64,000 nucleotides of DNA from Eudromia elegans. Its lineage: Eukaryota > Chordata > Aves > Tinamiformes > Tinamidae. Position numbers and translations under genes: made by a program. This document shows positions 1-21,574 of this stretch, piece by piece. Numbering within the stretch: the stretch's first letter is position 1; each line of letters starts with the position of its first letter. A model generated the notes under the pieces. The model did not search any database. It saw only the letters and a program-made list of their open reading frames with translations, and had not been told where the DNA came from. The stretch is from the NCBI GenBank assembly GCA_003342815.1, contig PTEX01000230.1, forward strand, positions 18,448-82,447, read 5' to 3'.

Positions 1-1370
1 AAAAAAGAAAAAAAAAAGAGAAAGAGATCTAGAATGTCTAGCCAAAGCTAGACAGGCTTCTGCTCAGTTGTTTTTCTTAATTATTTTCTGCTTGCTAGCA
101 ACAACCAAAAAAACTCTTTTCATACCTCCCCAGACTGTTTCACAAGATCAAAGATATGATCACTGATAAGCTCATAGTTCCTCATATTTTCTGTTCCTTT
201 TCAGAAGACAGAAGGAGGCTTTGGACTTCTTCAGGCTTCAGAGGTTTGACTAGCACAGATTCTTAAAAGAATCTCTAATAATTCAGAAAGTGTTGCAGCT
301 AATTCTCTATATGTTCCATGGTGAATTTTATCAGTTCTTGCCAAATTTTTCTCCTATCCAAAGAGCTCCTTTTTGATTTTTACCTGCATTCCTTCTGTCT
401 TATTATACAGAGTTCTAGCAAGAATCCAACATCTTCATCAAGAGTAAACAAAGAAGGCATGAACGCTCAGCCTTTTTGCAATATCCATGATCTATAAACC
501 AATTTCCCTTACCCTTCATTAGGCAAAGGAAATTTTATACCTCAGCTTTCTCAACTTTTAGACTTATGTTATTTAGCTGCACTCATTTTACTTCTCCCCA
601 CACCCTCATTTTTCTACTCTCATTTTCTGACCCCCATTTTGGATTGTATGGCCTTTAAAGATCTAAAGATACATCCAGTAATATCTTACTACTTTCTAAG
701 TATCCTGTTTTTCATTTAAATGAAAGACAAAGACATGAAATGCTCATTATCAAGCTATTTCAGCAACAGTCACCTCCCACATTTCATTACTCTGAGCCAT
801 AATGTAGCAAAAATTCTTAAGTATCTTGGGCAGTTAATGTCACACATATGATTTACTAGGATTAAAGCACACATATGATTTACTAGGATTAAAGCAAGCC
901 TACATGACAGCATAAGATCATTATTTTTAAAAAACATTCATACCAGTCAAGCTAATTAGATGCACAAAAGACATTTTTACACAAGCTAATATTTCTTAAT
1001 ATTTCTTTAAAAAACAAAAAAACTAGTGAGATTACAAGCACTTCCTTAGGAAGGGATAAAAGCAGTCTTTGAAAACACTGAAAACAGACGATAAAACCAT
1101 CTTGGGTAAACAAAGCTGCTTCCACACAGGCCTGTTTACTAGGTCTGCAGTTTCTACACAGGACTTTAATCACAGTTAAAACCATAACACAGAGTAAATT
1201 TTTAGTTACTCCGTTATGTCTGTGTTCCCCAGCAGTCACAATGCTGGGAATTAAGCAGCAGTACAGACTCAAAACATAGATTGTGCTTGCCTGCCAGATC
1301 GTATTTCCCTCCCGTAATCTGGGGTAGGTGGGAGGGTATCAGAGCTTAGACAGACAAGTAGACACGCACT
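1..1370. other. Non-coding stretch left of the ABCE1 CpG island
   Basis: AT-rich sequence with no exon I can recognise on either strand; the open frames here are short and resemble no known protein. By conserved gene order it is probably the first intron of ANAPC10 read leftward, because ANAPC10 sits head to head with ABCE1 in amniotes. None of the ANAPC10 protein is visible, so this rests on synteny only. The only structure I see is a short perfect tandem duplication near 841-894. Confidence 0.45.
841..894. repeat. Perfect 27-bp tandem duplication
   Basis: Two adjacent identical 27-base copies (841-867 and 868-894), each beginning cacacatatg and ending ggattaaag. Perfect identity in non-coding AT-rich DNA points to a recent slippage or duplication event, or to an assembly error. 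Confidence 0.9.
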
Positions 1371-1942
1371 AAGCGAGATACACGGCGCTCCCACTGCCCC
1401 AGCCGCTCCAAGGCCCGAGCGAGCATACCGCGACACAGCTGCCTCCCCTTCCCGGCGGCGCTGACAGCGCTGCNGAGCGCGGGAGCTACACGGCGAAATC
1501 TCCCTGCGCCAGTCTGGTCCTCGGTGCCACGGCGAGGACGGGACGAGCAGAAAGGCAAAGCTTCAGCAGCGACGACACCAGCCCTACACAGGCCACTCAA
1601 ACAGCGTCACCTCCAGCGGCGCTTCCGCAGCCACGTTTAAAACCAACGGCTGCTCCCGGGCTGCCGCTGACCGTTTAACCGTTGCCAGACACGCACGCGC
1701 AGAGCGCGGCGCGAGCTGCGTTTAAAAGGGCAGGGAGGGGCCTGGGCGCGCGCGTAGTAGATGTACGGAATGTGAGTGAAGACAGCCGGCGGCAGCGGCC
1801 CTAGGTCGGGTGCTGATCTCCGCCGGTGGGGGACGGGAATGAGGAACCGCGGGGACGGGGCGGGAGCCACCAACGGCAGCAACGACCGACGCATCACGCG
1901 CACATGGCGATCCCCCAACTCTGCGGCGGTGTCACCCGGAGA

Positions 1943-1950
1943 TGACGTCA
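1943..1950. promoter_or_regulatory. Palindromic CRE (TGACGTCA)
   Basis: Exact full-length CREB/ATF site TGACGTCA inside the CpG island, about 270 bases before the ABCE1 first donor. It is palindromic and could act on transcription in both directions. Confidence 0.65.
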
Positions 1951-2003
1951 CCAGCCGCCGCGCTTCTTCCGGTGGTGCCGCGCTCTCTCTCGACGTGCGC
2001 GCG

Positions 2004-2046
2004 TCTCTATGGTGCGCCGCTCTCCTCGCTGCTCTCTATGGTGCGC
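2004..2046. repeat. Short direct repeat in the promoter
   Basis: The 14-mer tctctatggtgcgc occurs at 2004-2017 and again at 2033-2046, with a pyrimidine-rich spacer. It is a small local duplication in the core promoter or first exon. Confidence 0.8.
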
Positions 2047-2071
2047 GGCGTGGCTCCGCCCTGCGGGGGCG

Positions 2072-2085
2072 GCGGCCATCTTGGC
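2072..2085 (+). promoter_or_regulatory. YY1-type site near the probable ABCE1 start
   Basis: The sequence GCGGCCATCTTGGC matches the YY1 core (reverse complement of AAnATGGCGGC). In housekeeping promoters this motif often lies at or just downstream of the transcription start, which would place initiation around 2000-2080. This is an inference from motif position. Confidence 0.5.
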
Positions 2086-2216
2086 CGGGCGGCGGGAGCA
2101 CGTTGCGCGCCGGCCCGCGCAGGGGACGACGCCGTTCCGCGCTCCCCTGCTCCGGCCCGGCAGCGCACTCTCGCCTTCCTCTTATCCTCCTCCTCCTCCT
2201 CCTCTTTTGCCTTCTG

Positions 2217-5200
2217 GTAAGCAGCCTCCCGAGAGAGCGACGGCGGCGGACACACGTGTGGAGGGGGGAGGCCAAGCGGGCGGCGGGCCCGGCCTGCAGT
2301 TTCCTGAGCACGCAGTAGGGCCGCCGCCAGTAACGGCTGGCGGGGAAGGGGCTTCTCGGCAGAGCACCCAGGCCCCTGTGCCCTCCCATGGCTGGAGCCT
2401 CTGTTTTTGCCAGGAATTCTGGCAGCGCCACTGAGCAGGCATCGCCTCGTGTGGGACTTGATCGCTGGAGGCCGCGTAGCTTTTTCTTAGCAGCTTGCTT
2501 ATTTTGGGACGCTTTTTTGCTGTGTAGCAGCCCGGTGAAAACAGGAGTTTTGGGGAGGGGGAAAGGAAGGGGTGCTGAATCGCTGTACATCTGAGCTGGG
2601 TCATGAGGGTGGCTCGCAGGTGCGGGGAGCCCTGCTTGTGCACAGCAGGTTGGCGAGGCCCGGCGGCTCACGGGGGAAAACCCAGTAAAATTGAGGAATT
2701 CGGCTGGTAGAGGTTAAGAAAACAGCACCAGGAATAGAAAAACCTTGTTTCACCGTAATTTGAGAAAATTTTAAATTAAAATCCGTAGTGAAGCAATAAA
2801 AACGTTTTGTAGATTTCACATGGTAATTGGTAAGTCTCACTTTTTCTAAGATGCCTGAAAAAGTATGGAAAAGGATTTTCTCTAGAATCTCGATAGCACT
2901 TCTTTGGATGTGCTTAACTGCTTCACCTGCAAGTTTCTATGATATTTTTTTTAAGTTCAAATTTAAGTTTTTATATTGTTTTTTTCTAAATTTATGTCTG
3001 AAAGAGGTGATCCTTAAATTGTAATTTTCACATGGTAGGTGATGTTGCTATTTTATAAGCTTATTTTTATGCATTTCACTTCATATTAAAAGAAAATAAT
3101 TAACACTGCTCAACACCAGCTAAACATATTTGTGCTTTGTCAGCATACCTCGCTAATATGATTTTACTGTTAATATATTTTTTCTTGTTATATTACTGTT
3201 ACTTATCATTGTACAGTGCTGCCTTTGTCTCCAAAGCAAATGTCAAAACTCTAGTAGATTAGTCCTAATACTTAGTAGGCCCTGTTTGTACTTTTAACAT
3301 TTACAGTTGTTTCTGCTCTGGCATTAGTAAATACATATTTGTAATACAAAATGTCTTTGTTAGATTTTTGTTGGGTATCTATTCTGTAGCTTTCTTATGG
3401 TGGTCTTGTACTGTGTAGTCTTGTACTGTCCTTTAAAGATGAATCTTGAATAAAGATGGATAGTCCTTTCAAAGATGAGTTGAGAGGTGATTTTGGAGGC
3501 TAATGACTTTCAGAAGAAAGTGAAAATGCTACTTGTCCTCTCTCTTTTTATCCACTATGAATCATCTAGACCTGATGAGATGCAATTTTAGAATTTTTCC
3601 TTTTTTTTGTAACTAAGGTATGGCTCATTTCTGAGGACACCTCTCATTTAAAACTTCTAATTGAAGTCTCTGGTTATGCTTCATTCTTCCTTGTCCTTAT
3701 TAATGTTTGCATGNTGTTCTGAATCAACACTATTACAGCCTGTCATCTTGTCATAGTAGAGCTGATTCAGCAAATTGCATTGTACTTGTGTCTAACTCTT
3801 AATGTCTGTGAGGGGGAAAAAAGAAAAGGAGAAATAACTATCACTGCTCCCTAATGCAAGAACTTTGCATTTCTTCCATAGATTGTAGATAACTGCTGTT
3901 TTTTGTGGCAGCCTAGTTACATGCTTTATTTTACTAGCAGTCATCCTGCAGAGATTTCCTGCTGTCTTTCTATCAGAATTCATTAAAATAATGTATAACT
4001 CCATAATTAGTAACAAAGTAATAAAATTGCTTTTTAAAATTTTTTTCTTCATGGTTCGGAACCTACAAATTTGGAGCTGAGTTTAAACACTTCTGAATAC
4101 CAGTTCCTCCTGCCTTTAAACTGCTGACTCTACCTAGCAATTACTGGTATGCTTTATTGTAGCATATACGTATTGTGTGTGTTGCAGACCTATATTCAGT
4201 GCTTTGAGAGTGCCACTGTCTGCACTGTGAAATAAAACACTCCTACTCGGTATGTTAAATGCCACTGAAAAAAATATATATAAACTTGTAACTTTAGTTC
4301 AGCCTTGTTTTGGGTGATTTTTTTTTTTTTTTTTTTCATTTGCTTGAAGATGTCATTTTTTTTCCCTGTTTGTTTTGGGAAGGAGGCTGTATTTCTTGTG
4401 GACAGTTATTGTCCTAGACATTAGTATAGTACTGAAAATAATTGCGGAAGCCATAGAAGTCATAAAATATTTGTAATAAAATATTAAAGTGATATATAAT
4501 AAATCATATACAATGTATAATGTTATAATAATAAATTGTCACTTTCATAATTTAGATGGCATCAAGGAGACATGAGTGAATGTCTGTATACTAGTTCAGT
4601 CCTTCTATTTCTCTCTCCTCTCCCCATAAAGTCCTTTAAAAATACTTAGCATACTTAACACCTGTGGCCTGTGGACCCTTCAAAAATCATTGCTATGGAT
4701 AAGCATTTTCCCACATAAGCTTTTCCATACACAAAGTAAAAAAGGTCAAAGCTGCAGCATTATTTACTAATAAAGGTTTGATTCAACAACAGGTAATCAT
4801 GTTTACCTGTGACCTTGGTCTGCTTTTCCCACCCAGACTGGTTAGAAAGCTCACTGAAGTAGGTGGAAAAGCTCAGCTGATTCAGGCCATGTTTGATTTG
4901 CCTTTTAGCAACCCTACTGCCTCCCTTCTGAGATTTTAGGGAAGATGCCAAGCTGGAAGATGAGGTGGCTGAGGACTGAATTTATGCCTAATTTGCTGCC
5001 TGTACTGCTTAGGAACTGTTCTGCAGCACAGGTTTGGGAGGTTGGGAAGGTAATGAAGCTTTTGAAATGTGGCAGGTCTGTCTTCTAGAGCTTCCTCCTG
5101 TGACTCCTAGGGAAGAGATGATGCTAAGGAGGAGCTTGGAATGACTAGCAGGAAAAGCCCTGCCCAGCACACAGACCAGTCTGTGTAAGGTCTGGCTATT

Positions 5201-6188
5201 CCTCACACAAGCTTTCTGGAGTTTGGGCTGCCCCACATTCCACATTAGGTTCTCTTTGGAAAAACAAAATAGAAATAAATTGTCTAATGGACACAATTTT
5301 AACAAGAATTGTAGGTAACTTTTTTTTTTTTAAATAAAGACCTTGCACAGATTAGGGTATTTCAAGAATTTCAACACTCCTTGACTTGTTGTGCCATTGA
5401 GCTAATGGTACATATTGCATTGAATTGATTGAATTGAAATTATTTCACATTAGCATCATGACTGGATGACTACCATCATTTTCTTTACCAGTGTTCAAAT
5501 GAAGTTAGAGGTGATTTGTGCGTGATGGTGTCTTTAGACATCCAAAAAAGGTCTGATTTTATCTGTCCCAAACATAAAATTTTGAACTTCTGATTAGCCT
5601 CATTAATTCAAGTATTTTCTTTATTCTGTATCATGAAAAGGAGGGGGAAGAGGGGAAGTACTAGCATACTTTTAAGTAAAAGGAAAATCAATTTTATCTG
5701 ACAAAGCTTAAAACTAAAAGTATTTGCTGTCCTCTCCTCCCCTGCTACAGACTTCAGAAATTAATGACCAAGCAAGGCAACAGGCAGTTGTATAGAGGAA
5801 TGCAAGTCATAATTTCAGTTACTGAAATGCTTTTCTTTGTAATTTTAGTAATTCAAGAGCTATCTCTTCTAAAAATAGTCTATTTAGAAAGCATATTGTT
5901 TATTGTAATTTTTTATAGTCACTGATATTGCATTAGGAAATGCAGAATTTAAGTATAGCTGCTCAAGTACAAATGAAGCTTGTGTCTGTCAGATGTTGTC
6001 GTGGTACGTCTGTTCGCATTTACTGGGTTATTTTTCTGTATGCTGATATAAGTTTTCACTTTAAAGACTGTTTTGGATCTTACATCTCTGAACTGTGACA
6101 GTAGTAACTTTAAATGAGTATGACCTCTGTGTTGCCAGTAATCATGATGTTCTCTTTCTGCTTTCTGTTCATTTTCGTCCTTTTAAAG
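2217..6188 (+). other. ABCE1: ABCE1 intron 1
   Basis: About 4 kb between the leader donor at 2217 and the acceptor ttttaaag at 6188. The first 450 bases are still CpG-rich; the rest is AT-rich. I see no exon, RNA gene or recognisable repeat family, only homopolymer runs such as the T tract at 4319-4336. There is one N near 3714. Confidence 0.65.
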
Positions 6189-16391
<10,203 letters not shown>

Positions 16392-17020
16392 ATATGGAAT
16401 CTGAACATCTCTGTAACTGGCATTTACAAATGCAAATTGAAGTCTGAACAGTCGTGGGTTAAAAGACTCAATCAGGTTTTAGTACACTTCAGCTTTTGGA
16501 GCTTAAACTCTCTCACTGCGGGCCCACAGCGGTGTTAATTCTATTTTGAGAAACTGCCACTTTTTAGATATGGTAACAGCCATATTTTCATTGTAATAAT
16601 TCAAAACAGACAACCCTAAAATTGTGCAAAAGTGTCTCCAGATTTTTCAATTCAATACATTGTACTCATGTACTAAGTCATGACTGGAGTTCATAATTTA
16701 AAAAAATCTTAGGAGCTGTTTCTTATGTAAGATGAAGACTTGCAGAGAATGACAAGAGGCAGAAAATAATCTTATTTTAAAAAAAGCTGAATCTCTCTGG
16801 ATGAGGGTTTCATAAATAAATGGAAACACTCTTCTCTGATACAGTGCAAATATTATTGAATCACTAATTGTGTATGTGTATTTTTGTATGACCCCTGGCT
16901 CTTTCATAGTAGCAAGGAACATGCAACAGGTGCAATAGAAACAATGCCCGTGACTTACACCTCTCTCTCCAGAGTTAGAGCAGAATACTCACTTGAATAA
17001 AATCTTAAAGAAAATACTAA
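16392..17020 (+). other. ABCE1: ABCE1 3' untranslated region
   Basis: Follows the TAA. There are AATAAA signals at 16815-16820 and 16996-17001; the second is preferred because no further AATAAA on this strand appears before the oppositely oriented OTUD4 end. The exact cleavage site is not visible. Confidence 0.6.
16996..17001 (+). terminator. ABCE1: Probable ABCE1 polyadenylation signal
   Basis: Canonical AATAAA about 605 bases after the stop, followed within 40 bases by T-rich sequence (atcttttgtaactgttatc). The earlier AATAAA at 16815 would give a shorter mRNA end. Confidence 0.55.
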
Positions 17021-18950
17021 AATTATTTAAATCTTTTGTAACTGTTATCTTCACTGGATCTGCATAGCAAAGCATAGTTTTGAGTATTCAAGCCCTCAGT
17101 TCCACAACTCCTGACCCCTTTTCACTAAAACATTCTTGCTCTAGGTTCATAGATACAACTACTCGGAGCTGAAGCAACCACCTACCTGATTTTGTTGTGG
17201 ATTTGTAACAAAGTGCTTATCTAGGCAGAGCTCTCAAAGTGTAAAGATGGTACATCAGCAAATGGGTGAGCCCAAGGTATAGTTAAGAGTTAGGGAGTTC
17301 CTCGTAATCTAAGAGTAAGGTTTCAACTTACTTAGAGCAAAGCCTACTTCTGCAGGGATGGGTTTTAACAGTACTCCTAGGGGATTTACAGAACCAAAGT
17401 GGATGTTTCAAAGGAGAGAAGAGTTTTTTGTTTCTGTTGTACTGTTCATCAGAGCAATTTTTTTTCCTATTCCTTAACATTAGATGTTGGTGCTATGAAA
17501 AATACTGTGAGCAGCCTTAAACTGCATTATTGCTCTGCAGAGTTCATGGTAAAGCTGTAATGCTTCCTTAAAGCGGTAATGCCCTTCAAGTGGCAGGAGC
17601 ACCTACATGGCTGTTGTGAGAGGTTCTGGTACTGGCCTCTCAGGAAGGGTGATGTGGAAGCTGGGGCATTGCTTGCCACCTCCTAGGCCAGAGACCCTGC
17701 TCCTACAGGCATGCAGAAGCCTTTTTTTTTTTTTTTTTTTTTTTTTCCAACTTGCTGCTTCTTCTCTGAGCTATTATGTCCATTAGTGATTCAGGTGTTT
17801 TAGATTTGTGGTAGACTCAAGCATTACATACACACTACCTGTCCATGGCTGATGGCATAAGTCCAGTTCTCTTGTGCTTATGCTAACAAAGATAGTGTAG
17901 GATAATGATAATGAGCCTTAGGCCAGCAGCAGGACTGGTACAGAGGCCAGAGGCTTCTTTGTAAGAAAAACTCAGCTCACTGAAAGTCAGGCAGAAGAAG
18001 AGAAAGGGCCAGGCCCTTGGGTTCTGCAGCTTTTGGTGATTAGGCCCAAATAGCATAAGTTAAAGATTTGATTTAGCAGATATCTGAAGCTCCACCTGTT
18101 AATTCAGGGCATTCTGAATGTAATACATGGTGGGATTCAGATGCCTGAAACTTCTTGCAAAGAGAAAGGCTTTGGTCAGTCAACCAACGAGTCCTTCAGC
18201 AAAAACAGAAAAAAAAAAAAAAAAAACAGTAAAGGTAGGGAAAACAAACATCTGTGCTTTAGAGTTTTCTGTTAACCCTCCTAGAGCAGCAAAGCTGAAC
18301 ATGTCCCCCCCCAAATATTTTACAAGTCATTTAAAAATTAAGTTACACTAGCACAGCCCTCCCAGCTCTTGTCATGCCTCTTTACCACTAATTGTTGAGA
18401 AAGAGCTGTAGCCTGTATCCTGTCTTTCTTCTTGCACAGCCCTCAGTCCTGTGTACCTGCTCTCACACTGAATTTCAGTGACAGCTAGATAGGACTTGCC
18501 ACGCATGGAAGGTTTTAAAGTATGACAAGAAATTTCCCTAAGTATTCACAGTGGATGTGGGTATATATACATAGTATGTGTTCATATATTATATACCCAT
18601 ACAGTGTAACTTTAGCCCTCCATGCTTACTTTGTCAAAGGAAAAAGAGAAAAAAACCCACACCCACACCTCAAGACAGCCTGTTTAAGTGGGAATACAGG
18701 CCTGCAGGGAAAAGCACATACATTTAAAACTTAAGCCAAAAAGCTCCTGCCACACAGAACTCACAACAGAGCCTTTTCCACTACCACTTCAGCCAAGATG
18801 GATGCCCCCACGGCCCATGTACTGCACCTTGCCCCTCTGGTAACTGCTAATTGCCATGAGCATTTGCAAGAGGAGAGCAAAACCACAGCCATCCTATCCT
18901 TGCAAGAACAGCTTCCAATACATAAATATCATTTAGGAAAAAAGTGAAAG
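17021..18950. other. Convergent intergenic region between ABCE1 and OTUD4
   Basis: About 1.9 kb with no recognisable exon. It holds a T tract at about 17722-17747, an A tract at about 18205-18225 and a small direct duplication (taaagctgtaatgc / taaagcggtaatgc) near 17552-17584. Either gene's 3' end could extend into it. Confidence 0.6.
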
Positions 18951-20332
18951 GACAAACATTTATTTTAATTAGGGGGTTTATACACTGCATGCATCTGAAA
19001 AGTTTTTTTTTTTCCCACATATAGCTATCACTCAAGTTTCCTGATCAAGGGTGTACAATCTCAGACATTAGTAAAAGGGTACCATCACCTCTTACACTAG
19101 TATATACAGAGATATAAAAATATACACAACAGTTTATTTTACAGAGGAACAGAGCTGTGTGAATACTGTGCACACCACACCCGCAGTCTGGGCAGCCAAA
19201 TATCCAAACTGCAAAGGCAAGAGGAACACTGCAGAGATCGGCCCAGGGTCAGAAGAAACAGCAACCAGAATTCTGACATAGTGTAAAAATATAAGGCAGA
19301 AGCCACTTTCTTCTGAATTCTAGGGAAAAGCAGAGCACACTTGGAGACTATACCCAGCTTAGTTTTAAAAAAGTAGTTCCAGCAGTGAGTTGTACATGCA
19401 AAACACAAATTCGCATCAACAGTGCAACAACAAAAAGAATACTGAACAGTAGCTCATCATACAAACTTAAAGTAACATGTATTTTATGCATCTCTCCTCA
19501 CAAAACATCTAGGATTTGTCAGTGCATTAGTGTTAAAGTGGCATTAAAAAAACTTCTGCTATTATAACAGATTCAGATTTTGGAAATGCATAGCATCTAC
19601 ATTTTTATTGTCTTTGTAATTAAGTTGGCATAGGCACCATTCTAGTCACACCAGCATTAAGAATTCTTGGTGGAAACAGCCATTCCTATCAGTTCATACA
19701 CAGCTATTCTTGACTGCTTGTCTTGATTTTGATTTCAACAAATAAATGCTTTTTAAAATTCAAAAATAGACCCTATGAATATTAAAAGAACTATATACAA
19801 CATACCTAAGACACAAGGTTAGCTGGCTGCCATATGTGTAACACACGGAAGAGAAACATTCAAGTCTGACATTTTTGAGATGAAAGGCCTTTGGGTTGGA
19901 AGCATATCAAAGACAACAGTGCAGTAGGCTGAGAATTCCTTTAGCTCAGTTCAGAACTAAGGCATTGGATGATAAAATATACATCTATATTTGGTGCAAT
20001 GTTATCAATTTCAGAATCCAGATCACAGCAAATGCTTTAATTTATCACTCTAGGAAACACATTTAACCATCTGATATCACAAACCTTCATGGAAAAAAAA
20101 AATCAAACTAAACCTATATTAATATGCTTTCTAATCTGACATCAAGAAAAAAATGCTAAACCAAACAAATTTTGTAAACCCCAAGAAAAAAAAAAAAAAA
20201 TAGGAGTTCATGTCCTTCTAGTCTTTGCTTACCAAAACTTAAGACCTTGGGCTTTATAATAAAAATATTAAGATTTGAGACATCTACATCAAATGACTTT
20301 TTGCATTTAAAATTCACAATTATCCATTCATT
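18951..20332 (-). other. OTUD4: OTUD4 3' untranslated region (left end uncertain)
   Basis: Sequence downstream of the OTUD4 stop on the minus strand. Reverse-strand AATAAA signals occur at 19604-19609, 19133-19138 and 18959-18964. Any could be used, and the furthest gives a 3' UTR of about 1.4 kb. The stretch is AT-rich without a repeat family I recognise. Confidence 0.5.
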
Positions 20333-21574
20333 CTATGCTTGATGCCCCCCCCTCTGATTATCTCCCAGCGTTGCCCTTCTCCTGTCATTCCTATATGGCC
20401 TGCCACGGAAGTTTCGCTGGTACTGGTAGCCTTCTTCTCTGCTTCTGCTGGGTGGCCCCTTCCAGGCTTCCTCATTCCTTTGGAACTGGTATCCTCCCCT
20501 ACTAGAATAACCCCATTCGAGTCTAGGCCTTCTGCCTCCTCCGTAAGTCTGGTTATAGAATTGCTTGGACCTGCCACTTTTCAGCATGTCAGAAACTTCG
20601 CTTTCATCTTCAGAGCTTTCTTCTCGTGTTCTCTGTGTCCTGCTTTCGGGCTGTACATTGCCAGGACCCTTGGAATCTCTAGTTTTATCAGCCTTCTCCT
20701 TACGGCTGGGAAGGGTGCTTCTCGGTTCGTTTTTTGGTGGCTCTGCCAACAGTGGTGCAGTAGGTTTTTGCATCGCTGCCTGCCTCTCAATCCCCTGTGC
20801 TTGCAGGGTACGTTTTTGCAGCCCAGTTATTGCTTGTTTAGCAGAAGCAGCAAGAGGGCAAGTTGGCTCCAACTTGGGTGCCCTCGCCAGCNCCTCCTTT
20901 GGGGCACTGCCCTCACTGCTAGCACTGGCCACAGGCAGTGGTGCTGCGGTGCAGCTACTGCCCCCATTGGGCTGCTCCCCACAGCTCCCTCCAGGAAGCG
21001 GAGGGCTGCACTCTTTAGCCAAATACCCACTCGCAGAGCTGCCAGGGCTGGCCTCTTTCTCCTCATTTGACAGGACAACATTAGGTCTTGCTGCTGAGTT
21101 GTCGATAAAACCCTGAACTGGGTATCCATACCAAAAGTGAGGAAAGAAAGGAGGTGCTATAGGAACAGCGCCTATAAAGGGATTGTGTCCAAAGGGCGGA
21201 TGTGGGAACATATTTTTCCCCCTCAGGGACTCATCGTAGTTTGTGTGAAGAGCCTGCATTGGAGTCTCTGCTTCCACACAGATTTGTCCTCGACTTTCTG
21301 ACACCTGAGCTGTAGGTATAAGCAGAGGCAGTGACGGAACCCGACTGTCAGCCTGGGAACTTTGACCATTTGGTCTGGCCTCGTTCTGAATAGTAAAGTG
21401 CCTGTTTGTTCGTGCGGTTTCATTTTCATTTGGAGTTGGCGGAGCCTCCTGGAACCAGAGGTTGTGTGGATACATGGGCAGGGAAACATTGGGGTACATT
21501 CGACAGGCAGCTAAATAGGCCTGATGCAGAGGGTACAAGTAAGAATGGGGTGCCCACATGGGACAGCTGTATGC
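20333..21574 (-). CDS. OTUD4: OTUD4 last exon: C-terminal region with arginine-glycine tail
   Basis: Codons 721-1133, starting [18 protein letters not shown] and ending DNQRGGHQA before TAG. The first half is rich in Pro, Tyr and Phe (for example [13 protein letters not shown]). A short conserved stretch, [20 protein letters not shown], precedes a tail of YGGGRR, SRGGYQ and [11 protein letters not shown], an RG/RGG-type RNA-binding low-complexity region. The middle of this exon is the most diverged part compared with human. Confidence 0.93.
   Translation of the reverse strand, partial: AYSCPMWAPHSYLYPLHQAYLAACRMYPNVSLPMYPHNLWFQEAPPTPNENETARTNRHFTIQNEARPNGQSSQADSRVPSLPLLIPTAQVSESRGQICVEAETPMQALHTNYDESLRGKNMFPHPPFGHNPFIGAVPIAPPFFPHFWYGYPVQGFIDNSAARPNVVLSNEEKEASPGSSASGYLAKECSPPLPGGSCGEQPNGGSSCTAAPLPVASASSEGSAPKEXLARAPKLEPTCPLAASAKQAITGLQKRTLQAQGIERQAAMQKPTAPLLAEPPKNEPRSTLPSRKEKADKTRDSKGPGNVQPESRTQRTREESSEDESEVSDMLKSGRSKQFYNQTYGGGRRPRLEWGYSSRGGYQFQRNEEAWKGPPSRSREEGYQYQRNFRGRPYRNDRRRATLGDNQRGGHQA

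Larger units (their letters stand above)
1960..2216 (+). other. ABCE1: ABCE1 non-coding exon 1 (start approximate)
   Basis: The right edge is a good splice donor, cttctg|gtaagc, at 2216/2217. The left edge is a guess from motif positions. The end of the exon is strongly pyrimidine-rich (a tcc run at about 2183-2205), which recalls TOP-like leaders of translation-factor genes. In other vertebrates ABCE1 also begins with a non-coding exon. Confidence 0.55.
1370..2660. promoter_or_regulatory. CpG island, probable two-way promoter of ABCE1 and ANAPC10
   Basis: Sharp change from AT-rich flanks to GC-rich sequence dense in CpG. It contains a perfect palindromic cAMP-response element at 1943-1950, an ETS-type cttccgg at about 1965-1971, a YY1-type GCGGCCATCTTGGC at 2072-2085 and a TATA-like tttaaaag near 1720. 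The ABCE1 first-exon donor is at 2217. YY1 and ETS sites are typical of housekeeping and translation-gene promoters. The leftward partner, ANAPC10, is inferred from gene order. The island carries one N at 1474. Confidence 0.75.

Noticed and set aside
1346-2671. Several open frames of 80-211 codons on both strands around the CpG island
   Set aside because: GC-rich DNA lacks stop codons by chance. The translations are Arg/Pro/Ala-rich and low complexity, they overlap on opposite strands, and they resemble no protein I know.
20339-21116. Plus-strand frames of 243 and 183 codons opposite the OTUD4 last exon
   Set aside because: They are antisense shadows of the real minus-strand exon, whose translation matches OTUD4.
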